Source: Ollibium composti | GTDB lineage: Bacteria > Pseudomonadota > Alphaproteobacteria > Rhizobiales > Rhizobiaceae | DNA: 64,000 nucleotides | Reading direction: 5' to 3' | NCBI RefSeq assembly: GCF_004801285.1 | Contig: NZ_SSNY01000013.1 | Coordinates: 16,001-80,000 of the forward strand | Part shown: piece after piece, positions 1 through 7,585 of the stretch | Layout: each line of letters opens with the position of its first letter | Position numbering within the stretch: the first letter of the stretch is position 1 | Made by a program: the position numbers and the translations under genes | Notes under the pieces: model-generated | Told to the model about the DNA's origin: nothing | Databases searched by the model: none | What the model saw: only the letters and a program-made list of their open reading frames with translations

Positions 1-936
1 GCGACGGTGCGCCGCTTCGCGCTGACCGATCTCATTTTCCGCAGCGTGGCCAAGGGTTCGGCCATCCTCGTGCTCCTGATCCTCAGCGGCGTCGCCGTCT
101 CGCTGGTGGTCGGCGCCTGGCCGGCGCTGTCGAAGTTCGGTCCCGCTTTCATCGGCACCGAAAGCTGGAACCCGGTGACCGAGAATTTCGGCGCGCTGGC
201 GCCGATCTACGGCACGGTCGTCACCTCGGCCATCGCCATCCTGATCGCCGTTCCGATCGGCATCGGCATCGCCATCTTCCTGACCGAACTCTGCCCGCGG
301 CCGCTGCGCCGGCCGATCGCCATCGCCGTCGAGCTTCTGGCCGGCATTCCTTCCATCATCTACGGTATCTGGGGCCTGTTCGTGTTCGCCCCGTTCCTGC
401 AGCGCACGGTGCAGCCTTTCGTCATCTCCGTCTTCCATGACGTGCCGGTGCTGAACTCGCTGTTCGCCGGTCCGCCCTACGGCATCGGCATGCTGACCTC
501 GGCGCTGATCCTGGCGATCATGGTGCTGCCTTTCATCACCTCCATCACCAAGGACGTGTTCGACACGGTGCCGGCGGTGCTGAAGGAATCGGCCTACGGC
601 GTCGGCTGCACCACCTGGGAGGTCATGCGCCGCATCGTCATTCCCTATACCCGCGTCGGCATCATGGGCGGTGTCATGCTGGGCCTCGGGCGCGCGCTCG
701 GCGAGACTATGGCGGTGACCTTCGTCATCGGCAACGCGCATCGCGTCTCCGCCTCGCTGTTCGCGCCCGGCACGACGATCTCGGCCACCATCGCCAATGA
801 ATTCACCGAAGCCGACGGCGAGATCTATACCTCCTCGCTGATCGCGCTCGGCCTGATCCTGTTCGTCATGACCTTCATCATCCTTGCCGCCGCCCGCTAT
901 ATGCTCATGCGTATCGAGCGGCGTGCCGGAGCCTGA
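1..936 (+). CDS. pstC: Phosphate ABC transporter permease PstC (5' end may be cut)
   Basis: Inner-membrane permease subunit of the high-affinity phosphate importer PstSCAB. The sequence shows several hydrophobic segments and, near the C-terminal third, the EAA-type cytoplasmic loop typical of binding-protein-dependent permeases (around KESAYGVGCTTWEV) followed by GRALGETMAV, a PstC hallmark. A GTG at 7 could start a 309-residue protein, but the frame is open to the window edge and PstC proteins often have a few more N-terminal residues, so the true start may lie outside. Only 3 bases separate it from pstA. The pstS gene, usually upstream, is not in the window. Family assignment is firm. Confidence 0.93.
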   Translation, partial: ATVRRFALTDLIFRSVAKGSAILVLLILSGVAVSLVVGAWPALSKFGPAFIGTESWNPVTENFGALAPIYGTVVTSAIAILIAVPIGIGIAIFLTELCPRPLRRPIAIAVELLAGIPSIIYGIWGLFVFAPFLQRTVQPFVISVFHDVPVLNSLFAGPPYGIGMLTSALILAIMVLPFITSITKDVFDTVPAVLKESAYGVGCTTWEVMRRIVIPYTRVGIMGGVMLGLGRALGETMAVTFVIGNAHRVSASLFAPGTTISATIANEFTEADGEIYTSSLIALGLILFVMTFIILAAARYMLMRIERRAGA

Positions 937-939
937 CCG

Positions 940-1785
940 ATGTCCGCTGCCTCCTCGCTCTATAGCCGCCGCAAGGCCCGCAATTCGGTGATGATGACGC
1001 TGTGCGTCGTCGCGGCCGGCATCGGGCTTGCCTGGCTGGCGCTGATCCTCGGCGCGCTGCTTTGGAAAGGGCTCGCCGGCCTCAACCTCGCCGTCTTCAC
1101 CGAGATGACGCCGCCGCCCGGCGAAGCCGGCGGCCTGTTGAACGCCATCGCCGGCTCGGTCGCCATGACGGTCATCGCCGTCGTCGTCGGCACACCGGTC
1201 GGCATCCTCGCTGGCACCTACATGGCGGAATACGGCCGCTTCTCGAAGATCACCGTGGTGGTGCGCTTCATCAACGACATCCTTCTGTCGGCGCCGTCGA
1301 TCATCATTGGCCTGTTCATCTACGAATTGATGGTGCGGCCGATGGGCCATTTCTCGGCGCTGGCGGGTGCGGTGGCGCTCGCCATGCTGGTCATACCGGT
1401 GGTGGTGCGCACCACCGAGGACATGCTGAACCTCGTGCCGAACGCGCTGCGCGAGGCGGGAACCGCGATCGGCGCACCGCGCTGGATCGTCATCCGCTCG
1501 GTCGCCTATCGTGCGGCGCTGTCCGGCATCGTCACCGGCATCCTGCTGGCCGTCGCCCGCATCTCCGGCGAAACGGCGCCGCTGCTCTTCACCGCGCTCA
1601 ACAACCAGTTCTGGTCGGGCAACCTCAACGCGCCGATGGCCAGCCTGCCGGTGACCATCTTCCAGTTCGCGCTCAGCCCCTACGAGGAGTGGCAGCAGCT
1701 CGCCTGGACCGGCGCGCTCATCATCACCTTCACCGTACTGGGCTTGAGCATCTTCGCCCGCAGCCTGACCGGACGCAGGATCTAA
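940..1785 (+). CDS. pstA: Phosphate ABC transporter permease PstA
   Basis: Second membrane permease of the phosphate importer, expected to pair with PstC and dock onto PstB. The 281-residue product has about six hydrophobic segments and the conserved loop LREAGTAIGAPRW, followed by ARISGETAPLLFTA, which matches the PstA EAA region. It is the short form of PstA without the long N-terminal DUF3333 extension seen in some rhizobial paralogues. ATG at 940 follows the pstC stop by 3 bases, and pstB starts 6 bases after its stop, so pstC, pstA and pstB are very likely one transcript. Confidence 0.95.
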   Translation: MSAASSLYSRRKARNSVMMTLCVVAAGIGLAWLALILGALLWKGLAGLNLAVFTEMTPPPGEAGGLLNAIAGSVAMTVIAVVVGTPVGILAGTYMAEYGRFSKITVVVRFINDILLSAPSIIIGLFIYELMVRPMGHFSALAGAVALAMLVIPVVVRTTEDMLNLVPNALREAGTAIGAPRWIVIRSVAYRAALSGIVTGILLAVARISGETAPLLFTALNNQFWSGNLNAPMASLPVTIFQFALSPYEEWQQLAWTGALIITFTVLGLSIFARSLTGRRI

Positions 1786-1791
1786 AGGATC

Positions 1792-2604
1792 ATGAAACCC
1801 ATGCTCTCCAACGAAATCATCACGGCCGACGTCATCAACGCAGCGACGCCGAAGACCAAGATCGAGGTGAAGAACCTCAATTTCTACTACGGCGAATCGA
1901 AGGCCCTGAAGGACATCACGCTGTCCCTGCCGGAGCGCAGCGTCACCGCCTTCATCGGCCCGTCGGGCTGCGGCAAGTCTACGCTGCTGCGCGTCTTCAA
2001 CCGCATCTACGAGCTTTACCCGAAGCAGCGCGCCGACGGCGAGGTGCTGCTCGACGGGACCAACATCCTCGACCGGTCGCAGGATTTGAACCTCCTGCGC
2101 ACCAAGATCGGTATGGTGTTCCAGAAGCCGACGCCGTTCCCGATGTCGATCTACGAGAACATCGCCTTCGGCATCCGCCTCTATGAGAAGCTGACGAAGG
2201 CCGAAATGGACGAGCGCGTCGAACAGGCGCTGAAGCGCGCGGCCTTGTGGACCGAGGTCAAGGACAAGCTCGACGCCAGCGGCACCTCGCTGTCCGGCGG
2301 CCAGCAGCAGCGCCTGTGCATCGCCCGCACGGTGGCGGTGAAGCCCGAGGTGATCCTGCTCGACGAGCCGTGCTCGGCGCTCGATCCCTTGTCGACGGCG
2401 CGCATCGAGGAGCTGATCGACGAGTTGCAGGCCGACTACACCATCGTCATCGTCACCCACAACATGCAGCAGGCGGCGCGCGTCTCGGCCCAGACCGCCT
2501 TCATGTATCTCGGCGAGCTGATCGAGTTCGACAAGACCGAGAAGATATTCACCGCGCCCAGCGAAAAGCGCACGCAGGACTACATCACCGGCCGCTTCGG
2601 CTGA
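1792..2604 (+). CDS. pstB: Phosphate ABC transporter ATP-binding protein PstB
   Basis: ATPase that energises phosphate import through PstC/PstA. In the 270-residue product the Walker A motif GPSGCGKST is at residues 56-64, a Q-loop (VFQKPTPFP) near 109-117, the ABC signature LSGGQQQR at 167-174 and Walker B VILLDEP at 187-193, followed by the switch histidine in VTHNM. The long spacer between Walker A and signature with the DGEVLLDG segment is typical of PstB. It sits 6 bases after pstA and 28 bases before phoU, completing the usual pstCAB-phoU order. Cytoplasmic, membrane associated. Confidence 0.97.
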   Translation: MKPMLSNEIITADVINAATPKTKIEVKNLNFYYGESKALKDITLSLPERSVTAFIGPSGCGKSTLLRVFNRIYELYPKQRADGEVLLDGTNILDRSQDLNLLRTKIGMVFQKPTPFPMSIYENIAFGIRLYEKLTKAEMDERVEQALKRAALWTEVKDKLDASGTSLSGGQQQRLCIARTVAVKPEVILLDEPCSALDPLSTARIEELIDELQADYTIVIVTHNMQQAARVSAQTAFMYLGELIEFDKTEKIFTAPSEKRTQDYITGRFG

Positions 2605-2632
2605 CCGCCAGCACGGATACGGAAACAGCATC

Positions 2633-3340
2633 ATGGCTGAACATACGGTCACCTCCTTCGACGACGATCTCGCCCATATCAGCAGGCTTGTCGGCGCGAT
2701 GGCCGACCTCGCCGGCACGATGGTCGGCGACGCCACGCGGGCGCTGATCGAGAGCGACACCGGGCTTGCCCAGCGCGTGGTGTCCGACGACGTGGTGATG
2801 GACGCGCGCCAGCGCGAACTCGACAACCGCGCCATCACTCTCATCGCCAAGCGCCAGCCGATGGCGGACGATCTCCGCGCGGTGGTCGGCGCCATCCGCA
2901 TGGCGGGCGACCTCGAGCGCATCGGCGACCTCGCCAAGAACATCGCCAAGCGCGTCGGCGCCGTCGGCCAGGGCAGCATGTCGCGCGATCTTTCGCATTC
3001 CATCGACGCCATGGCGCAACTGGTGCTGATCCAGGTCAAGGGTGTCGTGGAAGAATACAGCGCCGGCGATACCGCGGCGCTGGCGCGGCTCAGGAACGAC
3101 GACGAGCGCATCGACGTGAAATACACCTCGGTGTTCCGCGAGCTTCTCACCTACATGATGGAAGACCCGCGCAACATCACCGCCTGCACGCACCTGTTGT
3201 TTTGCGCCAAGAATCTCGAGCGCATCGGCGACCATGTGACGAACATCGCCGAAAACGCGTATTATGTGCTGACCGGCGAGCAGTTGCCGGCGGCGCGGCC
3301 GAAGACCGACGAGACGGCGATGCCGGCACCGGCCGCGTGA
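2633..3340 (+). CDS. phoU: Phosphate signalling complex protein PhoU
   Basis: Negative regulator that links transporter state to the PhoR/PhoB two-component system and restrains Pst uptake. The 235-residue protein has the two-repeat all-helical PhoU fold: repeat 1 contains ADDLRAVVGAIRMAGDLERIGD and repeat 2 CTHLLFCAKNLERIGDHVTNIAE, both carrying the metal-binding E/D-rich R-I-G-D motif. The C-terminal tail is proline/alanine rich. It is 28 bases after pstB and 13 bases before phoB, so co-transcription is likely. Regulation by PhoB through an upstream Pho box is expected, but that site would lie before the window. Confidence 0.96.
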   Translation: MAEHTVTSFDDDLAHISRLVGAMADLAGTMVGDATRALIESDTGLAQRVVSDDVVMDARQRELDNRAITLIAKRQPMADDLRAVVGAIRMAGDLERIGDLAKNIAKRVGAVGQGSMSRDLSHSIDAMAQLVLIQVKGVVEEYSAGDTAALARLRNDDERIDVKYTSVFRELLTYMMEDPRNITACTHLLFCAKNLERIGDHVTNIAENAYYVLTGEQLPAARPKTDETAMPAPAA

Positions 3341-3353
3341 AGGCACAGACGGG

Positions 3354-4052
3354 ATGATTGCAATGATCGCGCCGCGCATCATGGTGGTGGAGGATGAGGA
3401 GCCGCTGGGCGTCCTCCTGCGCTACAATCTGGAATCGGAAGGCTACCAGGTCGAGGTGGTGACGCGTGGCGACGAGGCCGAGTTGCGCCTGCAGGAGAAC
3501 GTGCCCGACCTTCTGGTGCTCGACTGGATGGTGCCGGCGGTGTCCGGCATCGAACTGTGCCGGCGCCTCAGGATGCGGCCGGAGACGGAGCGGCTGCCGG
3601 TCATCATGCTGACGGCGCGCGGCGAGGAGAGCGACCGGGTGAGGGGGCTTTCCACCGGGGCCGACGACTATCTGGTCAAGCCGTTCTCGACGCCGGAGTT
3701 CATGGCCCGGGTCAAGGCGCTGCTGCGCCGCGCCAAGCCGGAAGTGCTGTCCTCGATGCTGAAGGTCGGCGACATCGTGCTCGACCGCGAGCAGCATCGC
3801 GTCTACCGCAAGAAGAACGAACTCAAGCTCGGACCGACCGAATTCAAGCTGCTGGAATTCATGATGCGGCATCCCGGCCGGGTGTTCTCGCGCACGCAAC
3901 TGCTCGACAACGTCTGGGGCGAGACCGTCTATATCGACGAGCGCACGGTGGACGTCCATGTCGGGCGGCTGCGCAAGGCCGTCAACAACGGCCGCATGCC
4001 CGACATCATCCGCACCATACGCGGCGCCGGCTACGCGATCAGGGAAGATTGA
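3354..4052 (+). CDS. phoB: Phosphate regulon response regulator PhoB
   Basis: OmpR/PhoB-family transcription factor that activates phosphate-starvation genes after phosphorylation by PhoR. The N-terminal receiver domain shows the acidic pair in VEDEEPLG, the phospho-acceptor Asp in VLDWMVP and the Lys in VKPFSTPEF; the C-terminal winged helix contains GPTEFKLLEFMMRHPGRVF and the RTVDVHVGRLRKAV recognition region. Two starts are possible, ATG 3354 or ATG 3363, giving a product differing by three residues. It closes the pst-phoU-phoB operon. The partner kinase gene phoR is not in the window; the kinase gene that follows is of a different type. Confidence 0.96.
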   Translation: MIAMIAPRIMVVEDEEPLGVLLRYNLESEGYQVEVVTRGDEAELRLQENVPDLLVLDWMVPAVSGIELCRRLRMRPETERLPVIMLTARGEESDRVRGLSTGADDYLVKPFSTPEFMARVKALLRRAKPEVLSSMLKVGDIVLDREQHRVYRKKNELKLGPTEFKLLEFMMRHPGRVFSRTQLLDNVWGETVYIDERTVDVHVGRLRKAVNNGRMPDIIRTIRGAGYAIRED

Positions 4053-4146
4053 TCCCGTTCCGGTCGGCGGTGGGGCCGCCTCCATTGCGTTGACGCGGGG
4101 ACTTGCTAGAAAGAGGCAGGACTTCACGGCGCGCGAAACCCCGCAG

Positions 4147-5766
4147 TTGAAAAAGCTCTTTCCAATCATGGCCTTCGTGGCCGTTGCGTTGGCCAGCCTG
4201 ATCATGGCGGGGTTCGCCTACTTCGCCACGCAGGAAGCCGCACGCATCAAATTCTCGGCAACGGCGGACGACGCGCTGAACCGCATCGAAAGCCGCGTCG
4301 ACCTGCATCTTTCACTGCTGCGCTCCACCCAGGCGCTGTTCGACGCCCGCAACGGCAACATTTCGAGCAGCGAATTCAAGTCGTTCTTCGACGCGCTCGA
4401 CGTAGACGGCAATTTCGCCGGCTTGCGCGGCATCGGCTTCCTGAAGATGGTCAAGGCGGGCGACGAGGCGGTGGCGGAGCGCATCATCCGCCGCGATCAC
4501 GGCTTCGACCGCGCCATCTTTCCCGCCTCGAATACGCCCTGGCGGGCGCCCGTCGTGCTCTTCGAGCCGCTCGACCCGGCGAGCCAGAAGGCGATCGGCT
4601 ACGACATGATGAGCGATCCCATGCGGCGCGCGGCGATCGAGAAGGCGGCGGCCGACGACGAGCAACACGCCAGCGGCCTGACGATGCTGGGCGAAGAGAC
4701 AGGGGCCGACCAGGCCTATGCCGGCTTCATCGTCTTCGTGCGGCTGAACGTGCGGACCGCGCCGGACAGCATCGAAGCGTCCGGCAAGACGGCGACCGGC
4801 TTCCTGTTCGCCTCCTTTCGGGCGCAGCAGCTTTTCCAGGCGGCGCTGCGGCGCGAGCCGCTGCTGCCGGTCAACATCGAGGTCTATGACGGCGCACCGG
4901 AGGCGGGGCGGCTGCTGTTTCGCTCGGAGACGCCGCCGGCGTCCGGGCTGGGCAACAGGCTCGTCGCGGCGCGCACCGTCACCGTGGCCGGGCGCGAATG
5001 GACGATCCTGTTTCGCCCCACCAGCGCGTTCACGCCGCCGTCGTCGCGCGCCATCCCGGTGATGCTCGGCCTGTTCGGCCTGCTGCTTGCCGGCGCGATC
5101 GCGCTCATCGCGCGCTACCAGGAGCGCGCCTACGACGCCGTTTCGCTGCTGCACGAGACGTCGGAGATGAATCTGGTCGAAAAGGACCTGATGCTTCAGG
5201 AAATGAAGCACCGCATCAAGAATTCGATCACCCGCGTGCTCGCCATCGCCCGCCAGACGGCTGCAGGATCGAGCGGGATTGACGAGTTCTCGGAGTCCTT
5301 CTCGGCGCGGTTGCAGGCAATGGCCGCCTCGCAGGACATGCTGACGCGCTCACGCTGGCAGAAGGCCGACCTCGGCGACCTGCTGCGCATCGAGCTCAGC
5401 CAAGCGTTCGGCAAGGAGCTTCCCGACGGCCTGCTGACGGGTCCGCAGGTGCTGCTCGACGAGAAAACGACGCAGGCGCTCGGCCTGACCTTTCACGAAC
5501 TGGCGACCAATGCGCTGAAATACGGCGATGCCAACGCCGTCGGAAGGCTGAAGGTGGGCTGGCGGGTCGACGGGCGAGGCGGCACGCGCAAGCTGGTGCT
5601 GAACTGGCGCGAATCGGGCCAGACAAAGCTCGCGGCGCCGTCGAAGGTGGGCTTCGGCACGAAGCTGATCGACATGAACATCACGCGCGAACTGCATGGC
5701 ACGATCAGCCGCGATTTCCAGTCCGACGGGCTGAAGGTGACGATCGACATTCCGCTCGCAGGTTGA
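4147..5766 (+). CDS. Membrane sensor histidine kinase, CHASE domain plus HWE kinase
   Basis: Probable sensor of an extracytoplasmic ligand. An N-terminal transmembrane segment (about residues 5-25) precedes a periplasmic CHASE-like region of roughly 270 residues with NNFAGLRGIGFL-type motifs (here GNFAGLRGIGFL). A second membrane segment (VMLGLFGLLLAGAIALIA) leads to an HWE/HisKA_2 kinase: phospho-acceptor in EMKHRIKNS, histidine-containing N box in FHELATNALKYGD and the W-x-E motif NWRESG. The start is uncertain: TTG 4147 gives a short KKLF leader before the membrane segment, while ATG 4168 or TTG 4090 are alternatives; none has a convincing ribosome site. It follows phoB by 94 bases and is not PhoR-like. 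Partner unknown. Confidence 0.85.
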   Translation: MKKLFPIMAFVAVALASLIMAGFAYFATQEAARIKFSATADDALNRIESRVDLHLSLLRSTQALFDARNGNISSSEFKSFFDALDVDGNFAGLRGIGFLKMVKAGDEAVAERIIRRDHGFDRAIFPASNTPWRAPVVLFEPLDPASQKAIGYDMMSDPMRRAAIEKAAADDEQHASGLTMLGEETGADQAYAGFIVFVRLNVRTAPDSIEASGKTATGFLFASFRAQQLFQAALRREPLLPVNIEVYDGAPEAGRLLFRSETPPASGLGNRLVAARTVTVAGREWTILFRPTSAFTPPSSRAIPVMLGLFGLLLAGAIALIARYQERAYDAVSLLHETSEMNLVEKDLMLQEMKHRIKNSITRVLAIARQTAAGSSGIDEFSESFSARLQAMAASQDMLTRSRWQKADLGDLLRIELSQAFGKELPDGLLTGPQVLLDEKTTQALGLTFHELATNALKYGDANAVGRLKVGWRVDGRGGTRKLVLNWRESGQTKLAAPSKVGFGTKLIDMNITRELHGTISRDFQSDGLKVTIDIPLAG

Positions 5767-5778
5767 CGTGCCGTCAGG

Positions 5779-5816
5779 AAAAAGGCGGAAGCCGGGACCC
5801 CGGCTTCCGCCTTTTT
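5779..5816. terminator. Strong intrinsic terminator, likely bidirectional
   Basis: Near-perfect hairpin whose 18-base arms (5779-5796 and 5799-5816) begin with five A and end with five T, so it can terminate transcripts from both sides. It lies 12 bases after the CHASE-HWE kinase stop and faces the minus-strand glycine-zipper gene. Confidence 0.9.
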
Positions 5817-5896
5817 GTTCTCGTTGCCTGCCCGAAGCGCGCCGCGATCTATCGGATTCGCCGGCTGCGCTTCAGGTTCCCTTCGGGAGACAGGCT

Positions 5897-6145
5897 CTAG
5901 TTGCAGCGCGCGGTGTAGATACGGCCGGTGCGCGGGCTGCGATACTGGCAGTAGCCGTTGCGCAGGTTGCGCACCAGCAGGCCCGAACCGGCGCCGACGA
6001 CCGCGCCGACAGCCGCGCCCTTCCAGCCGCCGATGGCGCCGCCGATGAGCGCGCCCGCGCCCGTCCCGACGCTGACATCCTGCTCGGTCGTGGTGCAGCC
6101 GCTCACAGCGGCGACCATTGCCACGACCACCAAAATCTTGCGCAT
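5897..6145 (-). CDS. Small glycine-zipper lipoprotein
   Basis: Predicted 82-residue envelope protein. It begins MRKILVVVAMVAAVSGC, a short signal peptide ending in a lipobox-like VSGC, so Cys17 may be lipidated. The middle carries a glycine-zipper segment (GTGAGALIGGAIGGWKGAAV, G-x3-G repeats) able to insert in membranes, and the tail YCQYRSPRTGRIYTARC holds two cysteines. ATG 6145 is preferred over the TTG just before it because GAGGAG sits 6 bases upstream. Such proteins are common in rhizobia; the exact role is unknown. The strong terminator at 5779-5816 lies beyond its stop. Confidence 0.85.
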   Translation of the reverse strand: MRKILVVVAMVAAVSGCTTTEQDVSVGTGAGALIGGAIGGWKGAAVGAVVGAGSGLLVRNLRNGYCQYRSPRTGRIYTARCN

Positions 6146-6265
6146 CAAGTACTCCTCTCGCTGAATCAGTCCCTCGCTTTGCAGCGCAGGCCGATCTCTA
6201 GCACACCAGATCGGTTCGCGTCTGCCCTGCTTCCATCTTGGCTAAGAGAGTCTTTTTTCGGGCGC

Positions 6266-6559
6266 TCAGGGGGTGTTGGCGGCGATCATGACGGACGGTT
6301 TCTCGACCGAGGCCTGCAATCTGCCGTCGGTGATGCTCCAGACGATCTCGCCGTCTTCTTCCTCCATCGCCGGATCGACAGCGATGCAGGTGCCGAGCAC
6401 GCGCGGCGCACGGCCTGCGAGGTCCTCCAGCGCGAAGGGCTGTTCGCTGGCGCAGTCCTCACTCGTCTCGAAGATCGGCGTCGGCACCGGCAGCTCGTGG
6501 CATTGGGTGAGATCGGGCGAACAGCCAACGATGAAAAGCACGGCGGCGATGTGTTCCAT
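6266..6559 (-). CDS. Conserved hypothetical small protein
   Basis: 97-residue protein I do not recognise at family level. It starts with a hydrophobic stretch (MEHIAAVLFIVGC) that could be a weak signal or anchor, contains four cysteines (in VGCSPD, TQCHEL, EDCASE and GTCIAV) and an acidic segment (DPAMEEEDGEIVW). A GGAGG ribosome site lies 8 bases before ATG 6559. Upstream at 6581-6606 is an EcfG-like promoter with a 17-base spacer, so it may be stress induced. It stands alone on the minus strand between the glycine-zipper gene and the acetyltransferase gene. Confidence 0.65.
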   Translation of the reverse strand: MEHIAAVLFIVGCSPDLTQCHELPVPTPIFETSEDCASEQPFALEDLAGRAPRVLGTCIAVDPAMEEEDGEIVWSITDGRLQASVEKPSVMIAANTP

Positions 6560-6580
6560 GGCGGAAACCTCCGCGCCAGA

Positions 6581-6606
6581 AACGGCTTCGCCCCCGACTA
6601 GGTTCC
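6581..6606 (-). promoter_or_regulatory. Candidate EcfG-type promoter (17-bp spacer)
   Basis: On the minus strand GGAAC (6602-6606) is followed after 17 bases by CGTT (6581-6584). The other nine elements found here have 16 bases, so this is the weakest. The expected start site near 6574 would give a leader of about 15 bases containing the GGAGG site of the 97-residue gene, which supports it. Confidence 0.5.
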
Positions 6607-6637
6607 GTCCGGGCTCGCTCCCGGCCGGCCGGCCGGG

Positions 6638-6940
6638 TTATCGCTTCAGCACGTCCGCCCATTCGGGATGGCGGCGGAACTGCGCGGCGGCGAAAGGGCA
6701 GAGCGGGATGATCTTCTTGCCCGCCGCGCGTGCCTCCTCGACCGCGCGGGTTACGAGGTGAAGGCCGACGCCCTGGCCGCGGAAGGCGTCCGGCACGCCG
6801 GTGTGGTCTATGATGATCTGGTGCGTGCCGATGCTGGTGAAGGTCATCTCCGCCTCGGCGCCGTCAGGGCCGCGCACGACGTAGCGACCCTTGCCGCCGC
6901 CGACGTCTTCCCGTTCGATCTTCGGCAAGGTGTTGCTCAT
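6638..6940 (-). CDS. Small GNAT-like N-acetyltransferase (Acetyltransf_CG type)
   Basis: 100-residue cytoplasmic protein of the compact GCN5-related acetyltransferase group (YidJ/Acetyltransf_CG). The signature is the acetyl-CoA pocket HTGVPDAFRGQGVGLHLV, with the R-G-Q-G-V-G loop, followed by CPFAAAQFRRHPEW, the usual C-terminal block of this small family. The substrate is not known. Its start overlaps the stop of the upstream hydrolase gene by 4 bases, so it is the third gene of a minus-strand operon with the hydrolase and the dioxygenase. Confidence 0.85.
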   Translation of the reverse strand: MSNTLPKIEREDVGGGKGRYVVRGPDGAEAEMTFTSIGTHQIIIDHTGVPDAFRGQGVGLHLVTRAVEEARAAGKKIIPLCPFAAAQFRRHPEWADVLKR

Positions 6941-7575
6941 CGGTCCACTCCTTCAACAGATTCAACAGGCGCGGCCGACAGAAATGTCCGGGCCGCCGCT
7001 ATCTCGTTGGGACGGACCTCGTGGCCGCCCTCGTGCCATTCCACCGTGACATCGGCATTTGCGGCGCGCAAATAGGCGTCGAGCCGTGCCGTCAGGTCCG
7101 GTGGGCAGATCGGATCGTGGCGGCCCGCCGTGAGAAGGATGCGCTTGCCGGCGAGGCTGCCGTCGATCCGGGGTTCGAACGGAATCAGCGGATGCATCAG
7201 TACCAGCGCGTCGAACAGCTGCGGCCGCGCGAAGACAGTCGAGGCGAGGATGTTGGCGCCGTTCGAGTAGCCGAGGCCGTAGACGGCCGACGGTTTTGCC
7301 GCCGCAACGTGGGCGGCCACGAAATCCGCCATCTTGGCCGTCGCGCGGGCAAGGTCGGCGAGGTCGTAGACGCCCTCGCCGGTGCGGCGGAAGAAGCGCG
7401 CGGCGCCGAATTCCGACACGTCGCCGCGCGGCGACACGATCGTCGCTCCCGGCACGAGGTCGTGGCCGAGCGAGGGAAGCTGGTTCTCGTCGCCGCCGGT
7501 GCCGTGGAAGACGAACAGCAGCGGTCCGCCCGGCTTTCCGGGCAGGACCTTATGGATGTAGCCGTCGATGCTCAT
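6937..7575 (-). CDS. Alpha/beta hydrolase, phospholipase/carboxylesterase family (MhqD-like)
   Basis: 212-residue serine hydrolase. Catalytic elements are visible: oxyanion-hole FHGTGGDENQ near the N terminus, the nucleophile elbow GYSNGAN, the acid in AGRHDPICP and the histidine in EGGHEV. The order and length match the carboxylesterase/phospholipase family that includes MhqD. It is 10 bases downstream of the ring-cleaving dioxygenase gene and overlaps the GNAT gene by 4 bases. In Bacillus the MhqO dioxygenase and MhqD hydrolase work together against quinone-type electrophiles; transfer of that role to this operon is inference. Confidence 0.85.
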   Translation of the reverse strand: MSIDGYIHKVLPGKPGGPLLFVFHGTGGDENQLPSLGHDLVPGATIVSPRGDVSEFGAARFFRRTGEGVYDLADLARATAKMADFVAAHVAAAKPSAVYGLGYSNGANILASTVFARPQLFDALVLMHPLIPFEPRIDGSLAGKRILLTAGRHDPICPPDLTARLDAYLRAANADVTVEWHEGGHEVRPNEIAAARTFLSAAPVESVEGVDR

Positions 7576-7585
7576 GGCTTCCTCC

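Noticed and set aside
3958..4146. Earlier ATG start for the CHASE-HWE kinase inside phoB
   Set aside because: It would overlap phoB by 95 bases and add sequence out of keeping with a short cytoplasmic leader before a membrane helix.
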